A stretch of DNA of 28,294 bases. Origin: a virus. The translations under genes were made by a program, and so were the position numbers. Location of the stretch: IMG/VR virus record IMGVR_UViG_3300020385_000045, positions 1 through 28,294 of that record. One strand, written 5' to 3'. The notes beneath the pieces were generated by a model, which saw only the letters and a list, made by a program, of their open reading frames with translations, had not been told where the DNA came from and did not search any database. How positions within the stretch are numbered: the first letter of the stretch is position 1; the number at the start of each line of letters is the position of its first letter. This document shows positions 15,201-22,576 of this stretch, one piece after another.

Positions 15201-16502
15201 ACCAAAATTGTCTTTGCTTACTTTTGCCTTTACGCCATCAGCAGATGGTGTGGTTTGATTCCCTAGCTTGTTAAGGCCTTCTACAATTTTCCTTAATGTA
15301 GGAACATAAGTTGGATTATCGGTAACTAAAGTATCAGTGCTTTTCTTAATTTCTGAATTAGCAGTATCGACAAGTTTTATTTCGTTTCTCTTATTGATTA
15401 GATCAGCTTCATTATTTTCTTCATTTCTAATAACGTCAGCAGTAGTTATAGTATTTTTTAAGTATGCAACTACATCGTCTCTATCAGTAAGCTTTTCCAT
15501 TCTTTTGTTTGTGTACTCAGCATATTCACGCATTGTCATTTCGGGCAACACTACTGTTTTGCCGTCTGTACCCATTACAGTTCTTTTAGGAGCAACTATA
15601 ATTGAGTCATCAAACTGCATAAGCTTTGTATCTTGCGGAGCTAAAATATAATCAAGTAACTTTTGTTTATTAGAAATGCTTGTAATTATTTTCCTATTTG
15701 CTTCTTCAATTCGCTTAACCGAATTGCTAACACCAGCACCAGTAAGCACATATCTAGTAATAGAACCTTTAACCATTGAATTGTTTAGGTAAGAAAACGC
15801 TTTAGACGCATCCTCAGGCCCTAGTACGTTTCCAGTTTTACCTTTATCAATAATTGTTTTTTGAATGTTATAAGTATTTATTATGTCTTGGTCTGATGCA
15901 TTTGCTCCATACATGTTTGTAATGGTTTGACTGGATTGTTCTGAGCTAATTAAAATATTTTCTTTTAGATGAGTTTGAGCTTTTTTAATTTGAGCAGACT
16001 GAATACTTAATTTTGTTGACGCTAAATATGTAGAACCATATCTATCGATAAGATTAGCGTAGATGCCAGTAGCATGTTGTTTCATTACCTTTATGTTTGA
16101 ATCAAATGTTGTGGCGTATTTGTTAGGGTCGTTAGGATACTGAGCTTCAACTCTTTTAGCCATAGCTTGTATTTCTGAAGCTATGCTTTGTTCGTATTGA
16201 GTGTTTACTGTATCTTGGAAAGCATCCCTTGCTATTCTGCCATAAGATGTAGGCATAGCATCAAACGCTTCAGGCTTCCCAGTTTTAGGATTTATAGATC
16301 GTAATTGATTTTCACTAAGACTTTTAGCAAATGTCTTTCCTTCACGCTCTGCGGTAATACCAGCTTCTTTAACTGCCATAGCAGTAATATTGTCAGCAAG
16401 TTTAGTTACTGAGTCTTGAACATCAACTGCACCTCTTGACGCTTTAACAACGCCAATTTGTTGATTCCTAAACTTTGTAGCTTCTCGTATTACACCAGCC
16501 AT
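12276..16502 (-). CDS. Giant internal virion protein with C-terminal GH24 (T4-lysozyme-like) domain
   Basis: 1408 residues. The first ~1200 are Lys/Asp/Asn-rich and mostly helical, as in T7 gp15/gp16-type core proteins. The last ~170 residues (from about 1235, genome 12279-12800) look like T4 lysozyme: 'LLETQEGFNPRQYKDGKNFS' holds E1245 and D1254 with the same nine-residue spacing as the T4 catalytic pair, followed by S1259 where T4 has Thr. Further on come 'KARTAMVSMAYQL' and 'SRTLWYQQTPNRAEEMAKAL', close to the T4 'SRWYNQTPNRA' block. The likely role is ejection with the genome and local cutting of peptidoglycan during DNA entry. T7 instead uses a transglycosylase at the N-terminus of gp16. 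Start MAGVIREATKF; the stop overlaps the next ATG (TAATG). Confidence 0.87.
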   Translation of the reverse strand: MAGVIREATKFRNQQIGVVKASRGAVDVQDSVTKLADNITAMAVKEAGITAEREGKTFAKSLSENQLRSINPKTGKPEAFDAMPTSYGRIARDAFQDTVNTQYEQSIASEIQAMAKRVEAQYPNDPNKYATTFDSNIKVMKQHATGIYANLIDRYGSTYLASTKLSIQSAQIKKAQTHLKENILISSEQSSQTITNMYGANASDQDIINTYNIQKTIIDKGKTGNVLGPEDASKAFSYLNNSMVKGSITRYVLTGAGVSNSVKRIEEANRKIITSISNKQKLLDYILAPQDTKLMQFDDSIIVAPKRTVMGTDGKTVVLPEMTMREYAEYTNKRMEKLTDRDDVVAYLKNTITTADVIRNEENNEADLINKRNEIKLVDTANSEIKKSTDTLVTDNPTYVPTLRKIVEGLNKLGNQTTPSADGVKAKVSKDNFGKSVDKAYKATTYSLLRSILQPIQNDKGLTEKTISALKRITAAGDVDQLIYQQDVSDADKKIITETQFDSIKTAYREFRSVSGAKDFHQIFEPTLSDTSSSITTANNTDSKIEGNELKVLKAEKTNELFKIIDDSKKVMSEASNIDVINDSDEINRLLDKKIIKFNKMLKEHESLKDKSPYDRSQIIKARDAEVAAIIRGSFGHLLSQVDTEYTFEDSQGKEIKRKLTKQDVDNLANAFVVGKSDLAILPKEFKPLINGITKNQVMLTSDAASTMMTELKDSFERATKSASKDAAIRRGYEDVNAKNDVKSQQIDDIINDLIWKDIEPDKTKRDPMWFTKTPFIDKGTNKVHPLWANVVNTAMAHNRLPEPIVSHLNGLGDGTLGIITSGMSDANKEVITNRYENAFNVYKALTAFEVNNGGQIETINLLDGNKLRGHKVDKKSMARIEYALSVARVSGGDGQATELIKQLTMFNDEKERSGFRTVFLDNINNAYQEDKTLPKPTSIQAAVALTTNNQRLIMELTPWATEQVSIGKISNLDQMDEAIKEKLKDYQIPSRIVFTPVTDGGSWDGDNGTMVSPFALSKRLSSAKIEQALTRWQTQLPEGFTFARAVTENYIDKQSIKEQQPSAALSLAAGGANKDVFGAFQSKDVYGDQPTYLMPMPNSSMDGKITYRAITVADNGGVLEMKYVMDESTDNGYVEFTIDQDMINSGDPLSSDQEVEEIDAFIELNKKKIQALTQDPNFLDVNSEEGKAIRDKINSLKVDILEKEKNKKILETPSETAPSRDNSAEIGTNTDLVANSMALLETQEGFNPRQYKDGKNFSVAFGMYIPALTSDERALIKNINNVTKEEGRKVLKVKVTKIIKGWNNITGNKFSNLPIKARTAMVSMAYQLDLTNIQSSKARKSWPKFLAAVKKASTFDYNSVEQKKALQEASKHMLYNYEEDGVTEKSRTLWYQQTPNRAEEMAKALLG

Positions 16503-16511
16503 TATTAACCC

Positions 16512-16961
16512 TTAAACACTAACTGTATTATAATTGTACAATCCAGTAATCAAACTGTTCATTGCTTCAACTTTTGATTTCTCTTTAGCCATTCTGCCAC
16601 GATGCAAGTCTTGCGCTCGTGCGTATCTTATTTGTCCTTGCTCAAGTAGTGACTGATAATTGCTACGCTTAACATCTGAAAAAGCAGTTTCTTGATTCTT
16701 TCTCATAAAAGCTTTGTAACTTTGATCACTTACATCTCTGCCAAGAAAAGCAAAATACGCTTCGTTTACTGATTGGTTTACATCTAACTCAGCAATCCGA
16801 TCATTGGCTCGTTGTTGAGCAATAATCTTTTCTTGTGCCAGTCTTAACTCTTCTTGTTGTGCGTCCATCTGATACGCAGTCTGTTCCATCCCTCCTTTTT
16901 TCAAAGAAGACATTACAGAAAGACCAGTTGAAACTGCCGTTAATGCCATCATATAACTCAT
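16512..16961 (-). CDS. Internal core protein, T7 gp14-like
   Basis: 149 residues. A short hydrophobic N-terminus (MMALTAVSTGLSVMSSL) is followed by a long Gln/Glu/Arg-rich helix ('QQEELRLAQEKIIAQQRANDRIAELD') and a Gly-containing C-terminus. Position directly after the nozzle gene and before two giant core proteins matches T7 gene 14, whose product inserts in the outer membrane and starts the ejection channel. Identification rests on order and architecture, since gp14-like proteins are poorly conserved. The ATG overlaps the nozzle stop (TAATG). Confidence 0.72.
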   Translation of the reverse strand: MSYMMALTAVSTGLSVMSSLKKGGMEQTAYQMDAQQEELRLAQEKIIAQQRANDRIAELDVNQSVNEAYFAFLGRDVSDQSYKAFMRKNQETAFSDVKRSNYQSLLEQGQIRYARAQDLHRGRMAKEKSKVEAMNSLITGLYNYNTVSV

Positions 16962-19237
16962 TAGAAAGATACCTCCGCAACTAAACCATTAATATCTAAA
17001 GACAACGGATACGCTTGTGAAATTGTAACTGTTGGGTCTTTGTCGTAACCTAAGAATCTAAACTCTTTTTTGCCAGTAAAAGGTATTCTACCTAAACTCA
17101 AGTCATCTGTAACATTTCGTATTATTAAGTTTTGATTGTTAACATTTACTGCCAATGTATTTGAAATATCGATTACAACTTTGTGAATACTTCTTGCTTG
17201 TCCAGTAAGAGGGCCACCTTGTATAGAGCCATCAATAGGCATTGTTTCAGCAACTACATTAAACTCGTATCCTATTTCTGCCGTTGTTATTTCTTGTACT
17301 GCTGACACATCTACCTTGCCATTAGCTACTGTAAATTTACCCAAGTAATCAGTGCCATTAACAACAGACACAACAGCACCGTTATCAAAGTGGTATTGGA
17401 CATCAAACACTCCTGCCGTTCCAGTATAAGACACAGAGAAATCCATATTTTTTGTAGGATCAAATTCTGTAAGTATAAATTTACTAGTGCCGTTACCCTT
17501 GTTGTACTTTGTAACAGTGTAAACAATGTTATCAATCACTTGTACAGAATGGAAAGCACCATTGTTTGTTGTAATTCTAGTCCAACCAGCACGCTTCTCT
17601 GATCTATTAGATGTAAACAGTGCAATAGTTCCATCTAAACAAACGCAAAACAAGTAACTCTCAGGTCTTGTGTTCATACCATTTAGAACTGCCATCTGTA
17701 TTGGTTGCACTATTAAGTGTGGCGACAATGTACTTACGCCTGATGAAACGTATGCGGCCTCTGAATCTGAATAAAGATACTCACGCACAACTTGATTGTT
17801 AGCTTGAACGTACACAGTCGCACCATCATAAGACTGTGGTCTTACATAACTAGAACCAAACGGAGTTTGTCTTTTAATCTGTGCATTTGTAGGTGTAATA
17901 GGTTCAGCAGTAAAAGACGGAATGTAAAATTCAGATGATGATGTAAATATCTGCAAGTCTCTGTTAGATACAATGTGACGTATTGTATTAATTTCACCAA
18001 TACTAGCAGTAAGATTTAACGAGTCTGTAGCTTCAGCATCGCCAACATCGAAGTTAAAGTACGCATTAGTAACACTTGCCCATATTCCGTCAGGTTGTCC
18101 TAGAGTGCCACCAAACCACAATCGGTTCTCATGGAAGGTAACTGCGGCTGGATAGCCTCTGATGACGCTCCAAGAGCCTTCAGACCACTCTGTTGTAGGT
18201 GCGTGTGAAGTTATCCTAGGCGCACCTCCGCCATCTATCGATGCATTTGCGTTTGCTCCTGCCGTAATAAAGTAATGATTTGCATCTATTACTTCTTGTA
18301 CAGTCCTTACACCATTAATATTTGCTGGTGTAATCGATGCAATAGTTCCTGCTCTTGAGATTGTAATTGAATCTCCAGTATTTAATCCGTGATTAATATG
18401 CGTTACCTCAAGATCGGCAGTGCCATCTACTGAACGAAACGCATCAATATCCAAGTCAACATATAACTCACGAATGATTTTACCAGTTATTTGAGTTTCA
18501 GATTGCACGCTAACAATCTGTATTTCAGAGTTTTGATATTTAAGACTAGCTCCAACATGCTTACTATCTAGGTAATTACCACCAGTCGTAGTGCCAGTTA
18601 CATCAAAATAAGAACCGCTTGTTGTACACACAACCGAGTTTCCAGTAGTAGCCGCAGGATCAAGCGTCATGTTTCCTACTTGGAATTGGTTGTATGGCTG
18701 AAACAAATCTCTACCATCACTACTTTGGTCATAAACAAAAGTGGTAACTTGAAAATCAGTAAGAGATGTCCGAGACAATATGCGTGGCATAAAGCTTTGG
18801 TGAGCAATAATCATTGTGTCACCAGTTTGTGCATATGTTAATTCGTGTAAATTACTTTTAGTAAATGGCAAAGCCGCAGGAGATTGCTCAGAATCTAAAA
18901 CAACTGAGTCTACTAAAGTCAAAGTGCCACTAGTAGGATTAATAAAGAAACAACGTATCTTTAAGTCTTCCATTGAGATGAGGTACTTTTCATCATCAGA
19001 AAATATAAAAGGTATTAATCTATGTTGTTGAATATAATTGTCTGTATCAGGAACAGTGTCGAACTCATAAAGTTTAGTCGTGCCAAATCGTTTAGCTAAA
19101 CCACCTTCATTTTTAAGAAAGAAGTTTTCTACTTGTAACCCAGCGTTTTGATAAACATTAGTATCAGTTCTTGAGATTAAATTAGGACTAACTTCGCCAA
19201 ATTGAAAGTTACTGATAGGCACTCTGATTCTTGGCAT
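16961..19237 (-). CDS. Tail tubular protein B / nozzle (T7 gp12-like)
   Basis: 758 residues. The N-terminus 'NFQFGEVSPNLISRTDTNVYQNAGLQVENFFLKNEGGLAKRFGT' (quoted as the family signature: F-x-x-G-E-x-S-P, N-x-x-x-x-x-x-G-G-x-x-x-R-x-G-T) is the standard opening of phage nozzle proteins. Other family features are 'HRLIPFIFSDDEKYLISM', 'VTFHENRLWFGGT' and 'ESYLFCVCLDGTIALFT' (propeller-like strands). It forms the distal hexameric tube below the connector through which DNA and core proteins leave. It begins at a TAATG overlap with the connector gene. Length is near that of T7 gp12 (about 790). Confidence 0.92.
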   Translation of the reverse strand: MPRIRVPISNFQFGEVSPNLISRTDTNVYQNAGLQVENFFLKNEGGLAKRFGTTKLYEFDTVPDTDNYIQQHRLIPFIFSDDEKYLISMEDLKIRCFFINPTSGTLTLVDSVVLDSEQSPAALPFTKSNLHELTYAQTGDTMIIAHQSFMPRILSRTSLTDFQVTTFVYDQSSDGRDLFQPYNQFQVGNMTLDPAATTGNSVVCTTSGSYFDVTGTTTGGNYLDSKHVGASLKYQNSEIQIVSVQSETQITGKIIRELYVDLDIDAFRSVDGTADLEVTHINHGLNTGDSITISRAGTIASITPANINGVRTVQEVIDANHYFITAGANANASIDGGGAPRITSHAPTTEWSEGSWSVIRGYPAAVTFHENRLWFGGTLGQPDGIWASVTNAYFNFDVGDAEATDSLNLTASIGEINTIRHIVSNRDLQIFTSSSEFYIPSFTAEPITPTNAQIKRQTPFGSSYVRPQSYDGATVYVQANNQVVREYLYSDSEAAYVSSGVSTLSPHLIVQPIQMAVLNGMNTRPESYLFCVCLDGTIALFTSNRSEKRAGWTRITTNNGAFHSVQVIDNIVYTVTKYNKGNGTSKFILTEFDPTKNMDFSVSYTGTAGVFDVQYHFDNGAVVSVVNGTDYLGKFTVANGKVDVSAVQEITTAEIGYEFNVVAETMPIDGSIQGGPLTGQARSIHKVVIDISNTLAVNVNNQNLIIRNVTDDLSLGRIPFTGKKEFRFLGYDKDPTVTISQAYPLSLDINGLVAEVSF

Positions 19238-19830
19238 TAGCTTGTCCTTGCTACAATAAACCTCGATGTTGTTAGTTTTGCAGTTGTGCTTTGTTGTGAG
19301 TCTAGGTTTCTAGCTTTTGACATAGCCTTATCTGCTTGTGTAGTCATCAAGGTAGCGAGTGAAGCGTCACGAGCAATAGCCGTTGCAAACACAATTGCTA
19401 TTGAATACTCAACTGCTAACGTAAAATACGAAGGCCAATTGATTTCGTTTGCTCTAAAAGAATAGTCAGCAACAAGCTGATCTGTTGTTGATTGGTTACT
19501 ATAAACCATATCGCCATAGATTTGATAATCTATAAGCTGGTCATTTACTGTAACACCATGAAGCATAATAAGATCATTAGGTAACTGAGAAGCTAACTCC
19601 CATCTACCAGTAGGTGTAGCAGACAAGGTGTTTAACACGGCTTGCTCTGTAGCAAAACGCCACCTAGAGTTTGTAAGTGCCGCCCTTGTAATATCCTCAT
19701 ACATATTAACGGCAACAATAGATTCGGTACTGCCATCGTCAAAAGACGTAATAGGATTAGCACCGACCAGTATCAACGCCCTGCTACATATATCTATGCC
19801 ACTATTTGCTGAAGTACTGGTCGTTGCCAT
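19237..19830 (-). CDS. Tail tubular protein A / head-tail adaptor (T7 gp11-like)
   Basis: 197 residues. 'ICSRALILVGANPITSFDDG', 'NMYEDITRAALTNSRWRFA' and 'LPNDLIMLHGVTVN' match the gp11 adaptor family, which forms the dodecameric ring between portal and nozzle. A second hallmark is the helical C-terminal half with 'FTLAVEYSIAIVFATAIARD'. There is no good Shine-Dalgarno directly before the ATG. A strong hairpin lies 9 bases upstream, so translation may depend on that structure or on read-through from the capsid genes. Overlaps the nozzle start by one base. Confidence 0.9.
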   Translation of the reverse strand: MATTSTSANSGIDICSRALILVGANPITSFDDGSTESIVAVNMYEDITRAALTNSRWRFATEQAVLNTLSATPTGRWELASQLPNDLIMLHGVTVNDQLIDYQIYGDMVYSNQSTTDQLVADYSFRANEINWPSYFTLAVEYSIAIVFATAIARDASLATLMTTQADKAMSKARNLDSQQSTTAKLTTSRFIVARTS

Positions 19831-19838
19831 ATAATCGT

Positions 19839-19862
19839 TTTAGGGGGAATTACCCCCCTAAA
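19839..19862 (-). terminator. Hairpin between capsid genes and tail genes (partial terminator or stabiliser)
   Basis: Minus strand: TTTAGGGGG, six-base loop, CCCCCTAAA, a perfect 9-bp stem. It has no T run after it (ACGATTAT follows), so it is not a standard intrinsic terminator. It sits just after the capsid pair and before the tail genes, the same place as the T-phi terminator after T7 gene 10. That suggests tuning of capsid against tail output. It could equally protect the 3' end of a processed capsid mRNA. Confidence 0.6.
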
Positions 19863-19865
19863 TCC

Positions 19866-20138
19866 CTAGTCTGAGTCTGTTGCAGTTACAGTCAAGCCAT
19901 CAACTACGTCAATAGCCGTTCCAGACGATGCGTTTGCATATGTCATAGTAACAACTGGAGTTCCAGCAGTGGAGGTCACGGCAACAATAACGTCATTAAG
20001 ACGCATCATGTTGAGTGCTTCACCAGTGAAGTAACCAGCAGTATTCACATCTGCAATAGTATCTTCTGTACTGTAATGCCAAAGTGTTAATCCTGACCCA
20101 CCAGCTAGGCGAGTTAAACTTGATGGTGTATAAGCCAT
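19866..20138 (-). CDS. Small capsid-associated protein (decoration or head-completion), tentative
   Basis: 90 residues with a strong RBS (AGGAGGA). 'MAYTPSSLTRLAGGSGLTLWHYSTEDTIADVNTAGYF' is a recurrent opening of small proteins found next to phage capsid genes. The rest is beta-rich and Thr/Ala/Val-rich ('VIVAVTSTAGTPVVTMTYANA'). It follows the major capsid gene by 12 bases and precedes the hairpin at 19839, so it is probably expressed at capsid level. Function as decoration protein is inferred. I know no characterised relative. Confidence 0.65.
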   Translation of the reverse strand: MAYTPSSLTRLAGGSGLTLWHYSTEDTIADVNTAGYFTGEALNMMRLNDVIVAVTSTAGTPVVTMTYANASSGTAIDVVDGLTVTATDSD

Positions 20139-20150
20139 TTCTTAATCCTC

Positions 20151-20963
20151 CTAGTTGTTGTCTAAGACTTCATAGATACCGTTGCTATCAATAACAACTG
20201 CACCCATTGACATCATAGATGTTGCAAGATGAGCTACTTTCTCAGGAATGTAGTTCAACTCGGTTGAGACATCAGCACCGACTCCAAGTCCAACAGATGA
20301 CGTATGGAAAGCAATATTCTTACCAGCCGTAATCGCACTTGTAGAGAAGATGTTAAAGCCAAGAAAGTTCTTCATAGTCATGCCACCAGCAAACGGAAGA
20401 TTCTGCTCACCTACAAAGTCTGAACTTGCAAACTCTGTAATGTTAAACAAATCAGCATAGCCTTTAGGGTGCATAGCTAGGAAACGTCCACCATCTTCTG
20501 GAATGTCAGCAGAACCCATAATCTCAAACAATGAGAGTAAGTCAGCCTTAGAAACGGCAGAACCAGTCGCACCGATCTGAGTTGCGTTTGCTCCTGCATC
20601 CATAGCAGTAATGAGGATTTCATCAGTTTTACGACCCAAAGCTGCGGCCGCACTTTTAGCTACTGCCTGACGCTCGTCAATGTTAGTCTTCAATTCGTCT
20701 AACTTGTCGATGTATTCAGCGGCATAAAAGTCACTCATGGTTGCTTCTACTGTGGTGTGTGTAAGCTCCATAGGAGTTACCATACCATTTCGTGATTTAG
20801 TAGACGCAGTTCCAGTTCCAATCTTTTGAAAGCGTACAACGCTCCCTTGTACATTACCTACAGTACGCACAGTATTCCGTAATTTACTGCCCATACGCTG
20901 ATAAGCCATATGTACTTCAGATTCAAACTGTTTAATAAAGGCGGTATCAATAGAATTTGCCAT
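20151..20963 (-). CDS. Major capsid protein (HK97 fold)
   Basis: 270 residues. 'DTAFIKQFESEVHMAYQRMGSKLRNTVRT' then 'VRFQKIGTGTAS', 'HTTVEATMSDFYAAEYIDKLDELKTNIDER' and 'AVAKSAAAALGRKTDEILI' match a family of small HK97-fold capsid proteins of podoviruses: E-loop after the N-arm, spine helix with D-E-L-K, P-domain strand 'AAEYID'. 'GGRFLAMHPKGYADLFN' and 'GFNIFSTSAI' are the A-domain part. Position after scaffold agrees. RBS AAAAGGA. A candidate late promoter motif (21103-21112) lies 140 bases upstream inside the preceding gene, which would allow extra capsid transcription. Confidence 0.9.
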   Translation of the reverse strand: MANSIDTAFIKQFESEVHMAYQRMGSKLRNTVRTVGNVQGSVVRFQKIGTGTASTKSRNGMVTPMELTHTTVEATMSDFYAAEYIDKLDELKTNIDERQAVAKSAAAALGRKTDEILITAMDAGANATQIGATGSAVSKADLLSLFEIMGSADIPEDGGRFLAMHPKGYADLFNITEFASSDFVGEQNLPFAGGMTMKNFLGFNIFSTSAITAGKNIAFHTSSVGLGVGADVSTELNYIPEKVAHLATSMMSMGAVVIDSNGIYEVLDNN

Positions 20964-21047
20964 ATCAAATAGTCCTTTTCAAAAGTTAAGTTTCAGTTAT
21001 TACGATTGTCTGCTATGCGTAAACTGTTTGATTGCCCTTTCGGTCGC

Positions 21048-21578
21048 CTAGTGTACAACAGGTCGTTTGTCCAAATAATAGACATTGTTTTTTGGATTTT
21101 TGCAACGCACAAAACGTATCATTGCTTGATTATTAACAAAGTATGTTTCTTCTTCAAACATAAAGCCACACCACGAAAGCCACATTATTGTATCGTGACT
21201 TGTAGCTGGTACTACATTTTCAATTTGTTCATACTCTCCTTGCAGTAAATCAACAACATCTTTGCAACCACGAATAAAGGTACGAAAGTGTACATTGACA
21301 CCACCAGTGCCAAGAAACCAAGCTCTTCCTGCGTATCCCATTTCATCTATTGGAACAACACCACACATTGCTATGCAATCATCATCAACTTTGAGTGAGT
21401 AGTTTCTAGCACCTTCTACTACTAACGGCTCGGTCAATGCTTCAAGAGGATGAACTCCATGTATCATACATTCGATTCTATCAGGTAAGCGTAAATGGTC
21501 AGCTATTTGTTCTGCATGATCTACAGTAGCATTAACAAGAGAAAGCCGACCAATACGTTTTAGTTCACGATCTGCCAT
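21048..21578 (-). CDS. GNAT-like protein (possibly T7 gp13/DUF2833 type)
   Basis: 176 residues. The architecture fits the acyl-CoA N-acyltransferase fold: 'ATVDHAEQIADHLRLPDRIECM' (helix 1-2), 'SLKVDDDCIAMCGVVPIDEMGYAGRAWFLGTGG' (beta strands with the G-x-V-P and W-x-L-G-T), and 'SHDTIMWLSWCGFMFEEE' (late helix/strand, 'A-x-x-x-L-x-x-x-G-F' pattern). Phage proteins of this kind, including T7 gp13/DUF2833, help virion morphogenesis rather than being proven enzymes. Here it lies between scaffold and capsid genes, overlapping the scaffold by 14 bases. The acetyl-CoA pyrophosphate loop (Q/R-x-x-G-x-G/A) is not clearly present, so catalytic activity is doubtful. Confidence 0.65.
   Translation of the reverse strand: MADRELKRIGRLSLVNATVDHAEQIADHLRLPDRIECMIHGVHPLEALTEPLVVEGARNYSLKVDDDCIAMCGVVPIDEMGYAGRAWFLGTGGVNVHFRTFIRGCKDVVDLLQGEYEQIENVVPATSHDTIMWLSWCGFMFEEETYFVNNQAMIRFVRCKNPKNNVYYLDKRPVVH
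21103..21112 (-). promoter_or_regulatory. Late motif copy D (TTGTGCGTTG) before capsid gene
   Basis: Lies inside the 3' end of the GNAT-like gene, 140 bases upstream of the capsid ATG. The 84-base gap between the two genes would be the untranslated leader. It is the least conserved of the four copies outside the core 10-mer. Confidence 0.45.
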
Positions 21579-22314
21579 ACAACTGTTTGAATCCGTTTTC
21601 TACAGATTGTACAAATGCTTTTTCACGCTTTGCAGGATTATGATACCTCTCATCTTGCATCATTGTTTGAAGAGTAGCTTCATCCAGTTTTGCAGTAGGA
21701 GTAGAGCCACTCATAGGCCGTGCTTCCTTAAGGTTATCCATAATATGCTCAAGAGCAATAATGCCATCAGCAGTCTCGCACATCCTTTCGATTGCACCCA
21801 TCGATGATTGAGGAAAGAATCTCTGTGCAAATAGGGAAACTGATTCAGTACGAGCAGTAGCATTGTCACCTAACCTCGCTAATTCGGCATCCATATCAGG
21901 GCCACTATCAGCAGGATTTTGATCCATGTATAATGCAATGCCTTCTTCAAACTCTTCTTGGCTAAAGCCGTTAGAGTAAGAATGTTCTGCCCACCAGTTT
22001 AAGAGTTTGTTGTCGCCAATCTTCTCAACGTCTAATCCATCAGGAACTTGATAGTCACCTGACGTAGCTGGTCGATTAGCATACGCTTCTTTTTCAATCT
22101 CTTCTTGGTAAGCCTTTATCGCTTCGTCTTTAGAAGAACCTAGCTTTGTCTCGAGGCTATTATATGCCGTAGCCAAATCTTCGGGGTTCTTAAACTTTTC
22201 TGGCAACCACTCAGGACGCTCAACCGAAACTTCTTGAGTCTGTATTAGACTATCCTGAGTTCCTTCTGTTGGTTCAGCACCTTCGGTTTGACCAACTTGT
22301 GCTTCTTCACTCAT
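21565..22314 (-). CDS. Capsid assembly scaffolding protein
   Basis: 249 residues, acidic and Glu/Gln/Ala-rich. The N-terminus is low-complexity ('EEAQVGQTEGAEPTEGTQDS'). 'RPEWLPEKFKNPEDLATAYNSLETKLG' is the usual phage scaffold block (W-L-P-x-K-F-x-x-x-E-D-L-A-x-x-Y-x-x-L-E-x-K-L-G). The C-terminus is helical and basic ('NPAKREKAFVQSVENGFKQLYGRS'), as expected for a capsid-binding tail. It would be an internal scaffold during procapsid assembly, lost on maturation. Located between portal and capsid genes as in T7. Confidence 0.9.
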   Translation of the reverse strand: MSEEAQVGQTEGAEPTEGTQDSLIQTQEVSVERPEWLPEKFKNPEDLATAYNSLETKLGSSKDEAIKAYQEEIEKEAYANRPATSGDYQVPDGLDVEKIGDNKLLNWWAEHSYSNGFSQEEFEEGIALYMDQNPADSGPDMDAELARLGDNATARTESVSLFAQRFFPQSSMGAIERMCETADGIIALEHIMDNLKEARPMSGSTPTAKLDEATLQTMMQDERYHNPAKREKAFVQSVENGFKQLYGRS

Positions 22315-22576
22315 TGTTTTTCACCTTATGTGCATGGTTAATACGAGATTCAATTAAACCAACTAAGTATCGTTGGCCTTCAACATGGCGTAACTCCTCG
22401 TTTGATACGTTAGAGCCATGTACTAGTTCTATAGTGATAGAACGTAGATACTTTAAGACTGCTTTACCAGTGTCCGTGTTAAATGTATGAGCAATGTTTA
22501 GGCTGATTTCGTGGTCTTCTTCTCTCTTCCGCTGAATCCCATCTAATCCAAGGTATTGTTTACTGTTGTTCTGCAT
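22307..22576 (-). CDS. Bbp19-like small phage protein, unknown function
   Basis: 89 residues. 'IAHTFNTDTGKAVLKYLRSITIE' and 'EELRHVEGQRYLVGLIESRINHA' fit a small helical family I know from podoviruses as Bbp19-like (F-x-T-x-x-G-x-x-V-L-x-x-L and E-G-Q-R-x-x-x-x-x-I). Encoded between portal and scaffold, overlapping both (17 bases with the portal, 8 with the scaffold). No established activity; a morphogenesis role is inferred from position. Confidence 0.65.
   Translation of the reverse strand: MQNNSKQYLGLDGIQRKREEDHEISLNIAHTFNTDTGKAVLKYLRSITIELVHGSNVSNEELRHVEGQRYLVGLIESRINHAHKVKNNE

Noticed and set aside
17783-17793. CACGCACAAC, a near match to the late motif
   Set aside because: One base short of the 10-mer, inside conserved nozzle coding sequence and not upstream of a gene start.
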